Assembly (NCBI GenBank): GCA_003254905.1
Contig: QANU01020509.1
Coordinates: 83,260-147,259, forward strand
Direction: 5' to 3'
From: Nissolia schottii
Taxonomy: Eukaryota > Streptophyta > Magnoliopsida > Fabales > Fabaceae
Length of the DNA stretch: 64,000 bases
The translations under genes and the position numbers were made by a program. Under the pieces are notes generated by a model that worked only from the letters and a program-made list of their open reading frames with translations, did not search any database and was not told the DNA's origin. Positions 48,358 through 61,452 of this stretch are shown here, in pieces (the stretch's first letter is position 1; each line of letters opens with the position of its first letter).

Positions 48358-51300
48358 TTAATAACCCATGCCACCCATGCCGCCCATGCCAGCAGGCGAA
48401 GCTGGAGCATCATCATCCTTTGGAAGTTCAGACACAACAGCTTCAGTTGTTGTCATCAAAGATGATACACTGCAACAACAAAGAAAATCAGTATAAGCAA
48501 AAGTTGCATAACATACAAGTAACATGCAACCATATATCTTCAGCAAATTTCATGAAATTCTACCTGGCTGCATCAACCAATGCTGTCCTTATCACCTTCA
48601 ATGGGTCTATGATTCCAGATTTAACCATATCCACATATTCGCCTAATTATGAGGCAGGGGGAAAAAAAAACGTGAGCACAGTTAGTAAATTGCAGCACAA
48701 TCTAATATCTTTTGACAAGAAAAATAAACACAACCTGGGGAAAAGGAAAAGGACAAACTAAACTAACCTTTCGCTGCATCATACCCGAGATCATGATTAT
48801 CCTGCTCCCATAGTTTGCCAACAACAACAGCACCCTCGACTCCCGCATTTGATGCAATCGTGTGTACAGGTGTCTGCATTATTGTTGGGAACAGGTAACA
48901 AAAGTGCGATGGACCAAAAAGATTAACCATGCTAGATCTTAAAGGAAAATACAGTCCATGGTACTGCAGACTGAACACTGGGCAATTGGTGATAAGTGAG
49001 CTAATCAAAATGCTATGGAGGAGCCAAACAGGAATCAGGAAAACCACATAGGGCACTGACCTTCAAAGCATTTTGGATAATCTGGACGCCAATCTTTTGA
49101 TCGAAGTTTGCAGTTTGAAGTTTATCCAACTCTTTTGATGCATAAAGAAGAGCAACACCACCACCTGTCGAACAAAATAAAGTCAGGTCTGATTCAGGTT
49201 GTAAAACCAACAACCATAAAGCAGTCTTTTGATAATTTTACCTGGTACTATGCCCTCCTCTACAGCAGCCTTAGTCGCATTCAAGGCATCTGTCACTCTA
49301 TCCTTCTTCTCACCAACCTCAGTCTCACTGGCTCCTCCAATCTGGAAAAGGGCATTTTCAACATTAGTTTTGTCATTACAGATCCCTGTTAGGATGTCCA
49401 CCAGTTAAAATAAAAAAAACTTTAAGATGCCAAGAGAAATTAAGGACGCATACCTTAAGCACTGCAACGCCCCCAGAAAGCTTGGCTAATCTTTCCTGTA
49501 ACTTTTCCTTGTCATAATCTGAAGTGCTATTTTCAATTGCAGACCTGATCTGTTCACAAGAATTCACAACAAACAAGTCAGGTGCATTATTAAACAACCT
49601 GATAAGCCCTTAAGAAAATCTAATCTAATATGATATCAACTCAAACCTGCTCGCATCTTTCCTCAATAACTTTCTTGTCACCTGCCCCATCCAAAATGAC
49701 TGTGTCATCCTTAGAAATAGTTATCTACAACATTAAGGAACCTTAGTGAGCTGTCTACATTAATCTCATTTATTTTATCAGGCTAAAAAACGAGGAGTTC
49801 AATGAGAAATCATTCAAAGCTTAAACAAGACCATCAGCTCCAAGAAAGCAAACATCCTCTCCCAGAACCACCCAGAAAAGAATGTTAAACCAGGAAAGTT
49901 AACAAAATTCTATGGTGGATTTGAATGCTTTGTTAATTGTTAATTAAGCTAAAAGCTTACCTTTTTGCAAGTGCCAAGCATATCCAGATCAACTTTATCG
50001 AGATTCAAGCCAAGCTCTTCAGTGATAAGCTAGATGGATACCGAAAAATGTCATTCACAGATTCACAAGAAAATATGTAATGTAGCAGTAACATCAGAAC
50101 AGTAAACTTACAACTCCTCCTGTAAGAACTGCAAGATCTTGAAGACCAGCTTTCCTATTTTCACCGAAAGCAGGGGCCTTAACAGCACATACCTACAGCA
50201 AAGCATCATATATAACATCAACTCAGCAACACTAATAATACAATTTTTTAAGAGACATAAGACCAAAAAATTAAAGATATAGATGGGAAAAACAAACCTT
50301 AATACCAGCACGCAGTTTATTTAGAATAAGAGTTGCAAGAGCATCACTTTCAACATCCTCAGCAACAATCAACAAAGGTCTTTGTCTCTGGAGAGAATTA
50401 TGTGTCAGCAAATGTCAATATTTTAAAAGTCAATGCAAAAGAAAGTGAATGACACTGCTCACCTTCAAAGCCAACTCTAAAACTTTAACTATAGCATTTA
50501 TACTTGATATTTTCTTCTCATGGATTAGAATGAGAGGATCTTCCAGTTCCTATTGGCATTAGAAATGAAACGGTTATGCATATCATAAAAACAAGAGAAC
50601 GGCTAATAACAAACAAATTTCATAAAACCCATTTGAGAATGTTACAATGTTGTGAAGTAGAGAGATAGAAAGAGAGCATACACATTTCTGGTTCTTCTGG
50701 TTTGTTATGAAATAAGGAGATATGTAGCCCCTGTCAAGCTTCATCCCTTCAACAACTTCCAACTCATTATACAGCGTCTTTCCATCCTGAAATTGTTCAA
50801 TAATAATTAGGACTACGAAGAAGTAGAAACATAAGCAATAAAAATTCAAACCACACCCTCTTGGAGTGGGTGATAAGAGATAATAAAGACAAAAGAAAAG
50901 AAACGACTCAACAATGGATGGCTTAAGATGGAATTTATAATGTGGTAATAAGAGAAAGTTTAAAACACTTTAGAAGAAGACTCTAGGAACATTGCATTGA
51001 CAAGAAAATACTATTAAACAAAACCCCTCACCTTGCTAGAAAGAAAGTAAAACAACAGAAATTATAAAAAAATAAAAAAAAAAGTCAATAAGATTAATGA
51101 ATGAAAACTTACTGCAATTGTGATTACTCCCTCTTTGCCAACTTTCTCCATAGCTTTCGCAATTAACTCACCAATTTCTCTCTCCCCATTAGCCGATATT
51201 GTCCCAACCTATGTGGTTAATTGAAAAATAGAAAGCTTAGTTAAAACTCTGTGCTCAATGGTGTCTCCTGCAACAAGCAAGGGAGCCTAACAAAGTTTGA

Positions 51301-52756
51301 TGCACAAACCTGCGCTATTTCTTCAGATGTGCTAATCATCCTTGCTCTGCTTTTCAAGTTTGTCACCACAGCATCAACAGCCATGGTTATACCTCGCCTC
51401 AGGTCCATTGCATTCATTCCAGCAGCAACTGACTTGCAGCCTTCGGTAAATATTGCTCGAGTAAGGACTGTAGCACATGTGGTTCCTGTCACACAGTTGA
51501 AATGCACCCTTGTTACTCTGTCAAAACTATGTCAAAGTATTGCAAAAATAGTTGCATAATCATGTCAGATTATTTGGGCTTTGAACATATATACCATGTA
51601 CTAAAAAGAAAGCCGAAGCAAATTTTGAACCATCACAGAACCATGCAATCTATCATTATCTAATTAAAACTGTATGGATATGACAGCTTACCGTCACCAG
51701 CCACGTCATTAGTAGCATTTGCTACCTGCTTTACAAGACTGGCACCAACATTCTTAACTTTATCCTTGAACTCGATGCTCTTTGCAACAGTTACTCCATC
51801 TTTTGTCACTTTAGGGGCACCAAAGCTTTGCTCAATTACCACATTGCGCCCCTAGAATAGAAGAAACTTGGTCTCAAAGTTACACACAACGCCTATTGAG
51901 TGATACACAAAGAGAAGGTTGCAAGGAAACATACTAGCAATCCTCCATAGAGTTTAATTTCTTTTAACCCTTCCCTATATCAATTACATCTTCCCCAATT
52001 CAACGATATCTACAATCAATGCAAAAAAGATAGGAAACACAAAATGGAAATAAAGGATCCACTGGGTTACCTTAGGACCCATGGTTACTTGGACAGCCTC
52101 AGCAAGCTCTTCAACACCCTTCAGCATCAGGGCCCGGGCCTCAACCCCAAATTTAATATCTTTGGCGGCATAGTTTCTACTCCAATTCAACCTACTTCTG
52201 ATCTAATAGGATGCAATAAAGATACATGAGATGAAAAAGAGAACAAAGGTCTACCATTTATCACTCAAACATTTTCAATTTTAAAAAAAAAAAAAAACAA
52301 CAAATGTCCCATTCAAAGCATTGATATTTCACCTGTTGGCTGCTACTCCTAGCAGTCCTGCATCCAAGAGAAAGCACAAATTCGAAGTCAGAACAGTTTT
52401 TTTGTTCCTAATCATGTGTTAACTTCCATATAAAACCACTTAAGCACAAATGTCCAACAAATAAGCAAGTAGTACGGAAGAATCCAATTTTTAATACACA
52501 ACACCCAAAACAATATTAACAAAAAAAGAATCCCATTTTGATCCATTTTACGAGATAGAATTATCTGAGTGACCCAGATAAGCGATTACACAGAACATAA
52601 AAATTAAGGGAAAATGAAGAGTACACAATAATGGTTAAAAGTCTTTAAAAACCAAAAAAACAAAAACAAAAGCTCTCTATCCATATCAAACAAGAATAAC
52701 AGTGGGATCAGGAATGACCTAGTTTTGGATGCGAGGCTTGTAGCAAAGCGGTACAT
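48358..52756 (-). CDS. CPN60: Mitochondrial chaperonin CPN60 (HSP60), 18 exons
   Basis: Group I chaperonin that folds matrix proteins with CPN10 in an ATP-driven tetradecamer. Exons (minus strand): 52756-52719, 52357-52333, 52202-52071, 51851-51692, 51485-51310, 51208-51113, 50786-50682, 50549-50463, 50387-50298, 50192-50112, 50029-49961, 49724-49647, 49549-49454, 49341-49242, 49164-49061, 48873-48768, 48642-48564, 48469-48358. All are GT-AG and in frame; the product is 577 aa, the plant HSP60 length. The presequence (about 1-31, [13 protein letters not shown]...[13 protein letters not shown]) is Arg/Ser-rich and amphipathic, indicating mitochondrial rather than plastid import. ATP-site motifs are [14 protein letters not shown] (about 60-73) and GDGTT (117-121). 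MDLRRGI follows, and the chaperonin signature [12 protein letters not shown] is at about 436-447. The tail is [10 protein letters not shown]. Exon 2 is a 25-nt microexon within the presequence. No defects were seen. Confidence 0.98.
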
Positions 52757-52818
52757 GGCGTGGATTGAATGGGGGAAAGTGATGAAGAAACGGAAAAGTG
52801 GGTGACGCGCAGAGAGAA

Positions 52819-52836
52819 GAGAGAGAGAGAGAGAGA
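52819..52836. repeat. (GA)n tract in CPN60 5' region
   Basis: A run of GA repeats about 65-80 bp upstream of the CPN60 start codon; on the coding strand it is a CT-rich leader, common in plant 5' UTRs. Confidence 0.8.
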
Positions 52837-52907
52837 CAGTGGGAAGAAAATGGAGCAGAGAAGAATTGGAAAAGAGAGCTGGCCCCTTTGGAATTGGAAG
52901 AGAAGGG

Positions 52908-52915
52908 TCTAGAAG
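52908..52915 (-). promoter_or_regulatory. Possible degenerate heat-shock element of CPN60
   Basis: Minus-strand CTTCTAGA is close to the TTCTAGAA core of a heat-shock element. Further TTC and GAA triplets lie near, but not in perfect 5-bp register. HSP60 is heat-inducible in many plants; the assignment here is weak. Confidence 0.25.
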
Positions 52916-52957
52916 GAGTGAAACAAGTGAAGACTGAAGTGAAGAAGCGGCTTCTCG

Positions 52958-52974
52958 CTAGGGTTTAGGGTTTT
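52958..52974 (-). promoter_or_regulatory. Double telo-box upstream of CPN60
   Basis: On the coding strand this reads AAAACCCTAAACCCTAG, two overlapping AAACCCTA boxes about 200 bp upstream of the ATG. The same box precedes the ING start codon. Confidence 0.5.
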
Positions 52975-53690
52975 GTGGTTTTAAACTTTTATGTTCACTT
53001 CTTCACCACGTATGTTTAACGGGTCGCTGAGCTGGATTTGCTCGGTGGGCAGCACCCGTTCAATTCAATAGTGCCCATTAGCCAACCATATTTTACCACC
53101 CGCAAAAGCACATAATTGGGACTAATTGTATAAAAATATGTTTGGTAATTATTCAAAAATTGGTTTTACCAAAAAAAAATTAATAATTAATTTTAAACTA
53201 GCGTTCACCTTTTTTTTATTTTTTTCTCTTTTTTTTTCAATAATTCACTTTTTAGTTCCCACCCATTTACTTTTTCATTTTCTGTCAATTTTTTAAATTC
53301 AAGTTTCTGTCTGTCTTAATTTAAAAAAATTTCTCTTATCTCACATTTTCATCTCATCAAATTTTATTTTCTTCTCTACGTTTCATTTTGTGTCGTTATC
53401 TCCATTGCCGAACAATGAGCAAAAACACAAATGGTTCAAAATAATAAAATAACTTGTTTTGTTACTATTCGTAGATGTTTAATTATTTGTAAATTTGTGA
53501 CGAAATTGGGTTTGTAAAAAGGTTTTTGATGAAATGCTTAATCTGTGATATGTGACTTTCAATCATCGAAGTCAACTTTTTTTTTTAAATCACCTGCACC
53601 AACTTGTTATTTGTTCGACCAGAAGAAAGGGGTATTGATTCTTATTATTTTGTTGGCAAGCTACCTATTTATATGAGAAAAGATCCTCTA
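52975..53690. other. Spacer upstream of CPN60
   Basis: AT-rich and T-run rich sequence. No gene or repeat was recognised. Confidence 0.5.
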
Positions 53691-53970
53691 AAGTGATTGT
53701 TAAGGCGCCAAAATTCTCGGTATAATCAGAAGCGAATTTTACCAAGAGTTAGAGTCGAAAAGGAGTAGCGGCGATGCAAATAGTAATGGTATTGGCAATA
53801 GAAAAGTCGTCAAGGCTCACTAAAGAATGGGTAGCGACAAAAGACTTGTCGCGAAAATATTTAATTGGCGACAAAAAAGTTGTTAAAGGTTTACTAAGAA
53901 ATTAGTCGCGATAGAATATTAGTCGAGACAAGAATCAAGCGGCGACAGTTAGAGGTCACTAGTTAATGAA
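53691..53970. repeat. Short GTCGC/GCGAC repeats, possible DNA-transposon subterminal region
   Basis: Repeated GCGACAAAAGACTTGTCGCG, GGCGACAAAAAAGTTGT, GTCGCGATAG and GCGGCGACAG phrases occur in both orientations. Such clusters are typical of CACTA subterminal regions, and CACTAC occurs at about 53977. No complete TIR pair was found. Confidence 0.35.
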
Positions 53971-54049
53971 GGTGTTGACACTACAGTTCGGCAACCAATG
54001 CAAGATTGTCACAAAGATGATAAATCATCTAAAGATGACTAGGGTCGCA

Positions 54050-57000
54050 TCATGATGATGGTCTTACTTGGGACGTGTGTTGCGACAGGATCCAAGACTT
54101 AGCGGAAAAATGGATTGCAAAGTGCGTCTAATGGAGGGAACGGTTAACAAATTTGAACACATGAGATAACCTCCTATCTGACGTGGCCACGAGGGAAAGT
54201 AACTTCCCACCTTCAGAGAAGTGGCACAACCGCTAAGGGACGTGACAAAGGAAACCGCTGCATGTCATGTCACACATGCAAGCATAACCTGCCCGAGTTA
54301 TGCGGGGCCACGGCCAATCAAAGTGATAACCTTCGAAGGGCTGGGGGAAGACGGTTAACAACGGTTAAGAGCCCTGAAACTCTACAAATACAGGGCTCCT
54401 GGACTAAACTCGAGGTGGTTCACTGACACTCCTATCGACTCACGTAAGTCCCCCAGGTGGCAATCAGCAGTCCCACGGAAGCTCAGCGTATGCCACAACC
54501 CTTTACTTTCACTTTATTTCCTTGTTTTCCTAGGATTAGTTCGTAGACTGTAGCATCTCTCTCAACCTTGTCACTCTTTTCTCCCCTTTCTTCATTTTAA
54601 TCTACACTAAAATCCTTCTCCCTCAGCAAGGATACTTTATAATCAGAGTCACCATCCGGTGATCATTTGTAAATATATTTACATTTCCAGTTCTCGCTTC
54701 CCACTCTTTTCTCAATTTCGAATTCACGCCTCTGTTCTTCACCAAGAACGCAGCAAATGCTTGTCCCCTTTTAAACAATCTTTTGCATTTGCGCCGAAAG
54801 ATTCTCCAGAATTATTTTGCGTGAAACAAAATGGCACGCCCAGTGGGACAGGCATTGTAGAATTCTGTGAATTGTTCATACAATTGAGAAGTGGTACTGT
54901 TATAAACAGAATGTCCAACGAAGTGAACAAGGAAGCAAAACCAAGTAGGTTTGTCCGCACATGTAGACAAGTCATCTTATTTAGATATTGTTAATGCTTC
55001 CATCAGGATCAAAACCAATTTGGCCGCTCAAAGGGCCTCTAGTGAAGCAACGAAGGCCAAGCACCAAGGTACCTTCACTAGTCCCAGGGCAAGCCAAGAC
55101 CTAAGCTAGCAAGACCCTCCGTTGACCTTTCCTGGGAGGGCAGTTTTCTCAAAACCCACCCTAGTATGCACAACACCGAGTGAAGGTAGTCAGCAGACAA
55201 GTGTGCAATTCTAAGGGAAGACACCCTCCTTTCCTAGTGGTCCAACCTGCGAGAAACACCACCTCGACCTTTGTCGTTTTGGCACTTCAGGATGTTATGA
55301 ATATGGAGGAGAAGGCCTCATAAAAAGAGATTGTCCCAACCTTCAAGCAGTTTCTAGTTAGGGGTCAGTACACCTAGGAAATCAAGTTGCTCAGCAGGCA
55401 AGGAGCTTTGGTGGGTCCATGACTCCAGTAGGCAGAAATGCTACGGGCAAGGGCCCAAACCATAAAAGGCCAAGAAGCAGCTTTTCCGGTGGACGAGGTG
55501 CCAACGACGAAGTTTGTACGCCTTGACCTATCAAGACGCTCAAGCAACTAATTAGGGCTGTCAAAACGGGCAGACCCGCCCGTTTAGGCCCGCGGGCCTA
55601 AAAGGCCGGGCAAAAAATATGCATATTTTTAGGGTCCGGCTCGTTTATGGTCAGTTCGCCGGCCTAAACGGGCCGCGCCGCTAGACCGTTTATGTTTTTA
55701 GAAAAAAGTAAAAAATTCAAAAAAAAAAATCCAAAAAAATAAAAAAAATTTCAAAAATTCAAAAAAATTTATTTAAAAAATTAAAAAAAATTCACGGGCT
55801 GGTCCGCTGCCAAACAGGCCGGGCCTAAACGGGCAGGTCATAAATGGGCCGGTCCAATTTTTTTCAAATTTTCGCAGGCCTATTTTGACAACCCTACACC
55901 TAATGAAGTTTTTACAGGTATAGTTCAGCATGTTCTTTGTTATGCTTGCCTTATTATTCGAGGTCTTTATGCCTTTATGTACATCCATCCTTGGATATCT
56001 GTTGTAAGATATCACCTTTTGCTCTCGAGAATTCGTTTTGAGTCAAGAAAGTAGCAGGCGACCCTTTCACCATATGCTCAGTATTGCGCCCCCACGAGAT
56101 CAGGATTTGGCACATGAGGATAGTGTCAAGCGTCCAGTAGGAAGTTTAGGCTTCGCATAAGCCAGTTAATGTCGTTGCCGCCAGTCTCGAGGCCCAGACA
56201 ATGTCACTTAAGATCTAGAAATGACAAATCGGAGGTTCTAAAATGAAGGAAGTACCATGAAGGTTCAGGATGGCATAAGTATCAGATTCAGAAGGAGTAT
56301 TATGATGCAGTTAGTTGGCAGAAGGTTTTGTAGAATCTGATGTACAACATAGTGTTTGAGTTTTCATAGACTCACAAGGAGTGTTGTGGATGGAGACGCA
56401 GTCGAGTATCCTATATGTTAGCAATGCTATGGAACCAAGTTTTGAAGGAAGCTTGCGGATCAACGAAGATGTACTAGGGCCTTAAGGTAGGAGAACAGGA
56501 AGAAGGATATAAGAAGCTCGTAATGGGATGTCCCATTTGTCAATCAGTTAAAGCCAAACACCGACAGCCAGCCGAAGATGACACAGATCCTTCATTGGCA
56601 GTTAGAAGCAGGAGAACCAAGGTTGATAGCCTTGAACACTATTCAAGACACGACGAACAAGATCAAGCTCGGTAAGGGAAGATTTATGGATCAGTCCTAG
56701 TAAGTCGCAAGCAGATACACATAGACACGAACTACAGTTTGTGTTTGGAAAGGGAGTCCTTTGAGGAACTACAAGGAGAGTCTAGGAAGTAACATAGAGA
56801 CCGACGACGGCGAACCCTGTGCTCCATGCACCCATGCTCAGATGGTTCACCCACGATGACAGGCATGTCCTAACCCAGCGTGGCACCCACATAGAACCAA
56901 ACACGCCCCAACAAGAAGAGCCAACAACCCTAGGCAAGAAAAAAAGCTTAGCTAGAAGGAGGCCAGCTAAAGGAACCGTTCCAGCAAGGAGGCGACTTGA

Positions 57001-57084
57001 GAAGCAAAAAATGTCACATCCAACACTTTCTAAGAAATGACTAGTAAGGAATTTTGGGGACCAAAATTCTTAAAGGGGGAGGAT
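54050..57084 (+). mobile_element. Degenerate gypsy element: LTR-like, PBS, gag/pol relics, PPT
   Basis: An LTR-like part ends before TGGCACGCCCAGTGGGAC (54832-54849), which resembles Tat-lineage primer-binding regions. It includes a CTACAAATACAGG TATA-type site near 54382. The interior is full of stops. Near 56529 one frame reads CPICQSVKAKHRQP, matching the zinc-binding tail of a gypsy integrase. The interior ends with the polypurine tract AAAGGGGGAGGA (57072-57083) directly before an LTR start. The 5' LTR-like part does not resemble the LTR at 57085, so pieces of two elements may be joined here. Confidence 0.6.
55553..55896. mobile_element. hAT-type MITE with 8-bp TSD
   Basis: The 344-bp element has ends TAGGGCTGTCAAAACGGGC and, inverted, TAGGGTTGTCAAAATAGGC. 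Flanking 8-mers are CAACTAAT (55545-55552) and CACCTAAT (55897-55904), one change. The subterminal regions are GGGC/CCCG and GGCCT rich; the core is A-rich. It lies inside the degenerate gypsy element and postdates it. Confidence 0.85.
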
Positions 57085-59057
57085 TGTAGCACCCCTTGCA
57101 AGAATAGGAGCGCCTCACGCGAGACACCATGAGCAACTCGCGCGAGACATTTTGGGGAAAATGTCTCACGTGAGACGAGTATGTAACTCGTGCAAGACAC
57201 GTACCAACTTAGCTCTGCATTTTTTTGCTGTTATTGCATTTTTAGAGGTCTGGCCCATCCGTTTGGCCATTCCCTTGCCTATATATAAGCCTTCCTCCTC
57301 ATTCCAACCCACTCAGAGTTCAGACTCTTTCTTCTTATTAGAAGAGTTTTGCTCATCTCTTTCTCCTTCTTAGGTGAGTTGTCACTCCTTCTTTTAGGAT
57401 GGCTTAGGTAATAGGCTCCGGCGCCACTGTAATGTTGGTGGTGGCCTACAGTGGTCCTCAGGATGCCGTGACAATGCCAGAATGCCATAGCGATACTAGA
57501 ATCGCTACTGCGGGGCCTACCAGTTTAAAGTTTTATTTTATGGGTTCTGATGGTGGTTTTGGTTGGCTTTCCAGGTGTCAACGCCATGCCGCTAGGAGCA
57601 CCCAATGCCAGAGTTCCTCCGTTCTATGACATTCCAGGTGAATGGCGGTCCCGGTACATCAGTGGTCCCACTTCGGGGATCCACCAATAGAGTCAATTAT
57701 GCCATAACATGCTAGTAATTAATTTGTTATTCATATACATGTTTAGTAAATGCCATGATTATGTGATATGCTATATATGCCATGTGTTTATGCTTATGCA
57801 TGCTATATATGCCATGTGTTTATGCTTATGCTATGTCATATATGCTATGTTAGGACAGAGACCTGAAACCCTAGGCATGATACCTTTAGAGATGTTTAGT
57901 TAGGCTTATACATAAGACTTTAAATAAAGACTCCGATTAAGGCATGAACCCTAACAAGGGGTAGGTTTTGGCTAAGGCAAGTCTTGGTATTTAAGATGTC
58001 CGTTTGTGACGCACCTCTCTTACCTGGGAATCATGTCCTAAGTGTGGAACCCTAGTCCTTAGTCAGACTAACAAGCCAAGATTAGTTAAATTGGACGCAC
58101 TTGTCATAATCAGTAGCCTTAGGCTTTAACAACTTGGGTAATCAAAGACAATTCCCTAAAAGACTTCACGAACAGTAGATCCTAAGGTAGATGACCTAGA
58201 ATAGTACGAGGTCCTATGATCTCATAACCCAGACCCAATGGTAGATAGGTATGAGCGCCAGGCTCCTTAGTTACGACATGCATGCCCTTCGAGATTTAGT
58301 AGATTAATTAGGTGAACGTCAGGCCCCTCAGATTAGGGTATGTGTACCCTTACAGATATTCGGGTTGCGTGCGTACTGGAACCACTCGGATTTATCCTGT
58401 GAAGTGGGGTCAAGCTGCGGCTCCCTTGAATTGTGCTCCTCTGCTGGGGACGTGGGCATACACACAATTTTACTTTCCAGTTATTAGTGCAGTTTATCTA
58501 GTACATTCAGCTTATCAGTTATTCTAGTATTCAGCATAATCAATTACATTAAGTTCCTTTTATATATTAGTTATATTTTATTTATTAGTTTGTTTCTTTA
58601 GCATATGTGTATATGTATCTATATGCCATTATATGCAGTAAGTGCTATTTGAGTGGTACCGAGGTACCCACAACAGAGTTGACAACTCACCCATCTATCA
58701 AAACATTTTTAACTTTGGCTAAGGCTAGTGGGAACGATCCCCTCATCCAGTGAGCGAGGATTCCAAATTTCAATGGTAAGCTCCGCTTTGCAGTGCGGAC
58801 TACCGAGTAATTATAGTCATGCTCCAGACACCTAGGGCAGGGTCCATTATAGTTTTATGCATATTAGTTCGGATATTATTACTATTTTGTAACTTATTTA
58901 TATCTCAGTTCAATTTATGTAAACAGTTACCAGTTATTAATAAATCAACCAGTATTTATTTATCATTTACATTTTATACATGTTTAGTGTGTCACGTCAG
59001 TGCTTCCGTAGGATAACAACCCTACGTGTGGTCACGTCCTAAGTTAGAGTGTGACAC
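57085..59057 (+). repeat. Gypsy 3' LTR (TGTAGCACCCC), about 2 kb
   Basis: It starts TGTAGCACCCC right after a polypurine tract, as a 3' LTR should. It ends near GAGTGTGACACA, roughly the inverse of its start. It is about 1.97 kb with no ORF of interest. Contents include a tandem of ATATGCCATGTGTTTATGCT at 57774-57825. Length and start type resemble the unit at 2150, but direct similarity is limited to the ends. Confidence 0.7.
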
Positions 59058-59238
59058 ATACATATTTGTAATTAAAAATTTCCCAAATTTCAAAGTTTAT
59101 ATATGTTTCAAGTTTTGAATTAGAAAACATTTTGGAGAATGCCTTTGTTTTATTTAAGGATAATTATCTTGGAGGGAAACTATATTTTGAAAAGAAATAA
59201 TATTTTCAAAAGAAAACTTTGTCCACTTTTATATAAAA

Positions 59239-59625
59239 CTAGATTCTATACCCGCGCGATGCGCGGCGGGTATATAAAACATTTATTATGAATATACATG
59301 CATACTAATGTACTATTTAGTACTAATCATAATAATATTGGTACAAAATTTTTTTTATCATTAATGAATAGATCACAACATGAATTAAAATGACAATTAT
59401 ATTGCCTAATGAAGTTTACATATTGAAGTATTAATAAACTTACTATTACAATATCAAATAGATAAACATAAGTTATAGCTAACAACAATTCATGCATTTT
59501 GTAACGGTTTACAAACACTTGCAATCTTCATTGTAACACCTCAGCCTTGTGTTAAATCTTTTCACATTCGCAAGCCTAATCTGAATTGAATAAAAAAGCC
59601 AACATAAATATCATTTTATTAAACT
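59239..59625 (-). mobile_element. Helitron-like 3' terminus, copy 1
   Basis: On the minus strand the sequence ends with hairpin CCGCGC-ATC-GCGCGG followed by GTATAGAAT and CTAG, then T. This is the Helitron 3' layout: GC-rich hairpin close to a CTRR end, inserted before T. The subterminal 380 bp match copy 2. The matching 5' TC end was not found, and no Rep/helicase is visible between the copies. Confidence 0.7.
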
Positions 59626-61452
59626 GTAACTATAAATGAACACGTACAATTATTAAAGAAGTATTATGGTCAATTTGGATCAAAAAATAACTATTCGTAC
59701 TATTCAAACTTCTCAGATCGTATACGCTACTGTTTGCAATGTTCAATGGTATGCCTACATGGTGGTAAATACAACTTAAATTAAATTTGACTTAATATAT
59801 AAAATCTCTGGAGTAAAATGTGTTTTGTAGATGAACTTACCGAGAGATATATGGCGTAATGGACTTCTTATAGCTTCTGTTTCCTCCACATTGCCACTAA
59901 ATGTATGAATGGTATCTTTTTTTTTAACGTGAGCATGATTTAAATCTGAGTTAAAGTTCTCTGCATAATTTAGGTAATATTATTGATCATAATAATTAAA
60001 AATTATACTTAAAAATTATGACAAAGCTGTCTATGTGAAACTAATCTTCATAAACCATTCTTGTGTTCATATAAGCTAATCTCATTTCCGTTATAGTGTT
60101 TTGTGATGCTTATTTTGATTATTCATAATTGGACTCAGTAGATTAGCTGTAATAATGTGCAATAAACAATTATTCAGGCCAAATGACCATTATAGTTTAT
60201 GATTAATTGACAAAATACTTATACACGTACAAAAAAAAGTACACATTATAAAGTGAGAATGTTTAATCAATCTACCTTTTTCAATTGGAGCAAATTTTCG
60301 TTGTCTCTTTTGTACTAAAAAAGTGCTTGTCGCTTCCGTGCATGTTGTTTCTCTTGATTATCCATTAATGCTGCATAAATTCCATCCATTTTTTGAATAA
60401 GAACACAACTAACCCAGTCATTTACTTAACAGGTGGTTGGTGTATAATAGCACTAATAAAAAACCCATTTAAACGGACAAAGATTGGTTCAAAGTGATTT
60501 TAACCATTTAAAAAAAATATAATTAGAATTTCAAGTGGTGGACAGTAGGCTTATTTAACTATCCATCTAACAATTGATCACATAACTAAATATCAGTAAG
60601 TTTTCTTACCTATCTTACTATGTGAACAAATGGTTGATGCCAATTTACATGGTGTCCTTTCTACCAAGCTTGATATCGACGATTGTTATGATATTCGCTA
60701 TCCATCGTTAGTGACTTTTAAGTTGACGTCAGGTATCTGACACTTCACGTTAGATAACTTCACTTCAAGTGAGTTGTACAACGAACTACATGCACCTCAC
60801 TCTGCTCTTAAATTGATATGGACTGGTATCCCAATATAAAATCAAGTGTGTAGAATAATGGGAAAGTATCAAAAGTTTTTTTTCCTGCCTAAATGAAAAC
60901 ACTTGTGAATGGTAGATGAACTTCTAACTGAAACTGTGATACAGTGGCGCTAATGTGCTTGGAGGGAAACTGCTTTTCTGCCTGTATGTTTTGCTTTTAC
61001 AGTGATTTCTAACATAATAGTACCCTGATGGGATGTAAAGGATTTACAACTCATTTGACTTTTGCAAAAAATCCCCTGAATTTAAAAAAAGTTAGATATG
61101 ATTTCTCTGCAAAACTTTTTACATTGTATAAACTATTCAATACAATTTCCAAGAGAAGCCACAGCAGGGATTTCATAATGAGTCGTACGATGCTATCAGG
61201 GTAACTGGCGCGAAATTCTTATGCTCCACCACTTTTGAATTTTGAACACTAAAATAAATACAATATAATAAAAGTATTTAAAAGACTCAATAGTTATTCA
61301 ATATAATGGATCAGATGTAGCAACCATAGAGAAAACGCACGTGAGAAGGAGGTGGAGCAAGCATTTGGGCGAGAAAAATTTTCACCACGGTGCGACACGT
61401 GTCCGAAAAATGTGTGAGCCCGTGGTGAAACTTCCCATCTATTATTATGTAA
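59626..61452. other. Sequence between the two Helitron-like ends
   Basis: AT-rich, no gene recognised. It is probably the body of copy 1. A 24-codon minus-strand frame (60315-60389, MDGIYAALMDNQEKQHARKR) is the only peptide-like stretch, and it is too short to assign. Confidence 0.4.

Noticed and set aside
60315-60389. Minus-strand 24-codon frame as a Helitron Rep fragment
   Set aside because: Too short, and no Rep or helicase motif could be seen.
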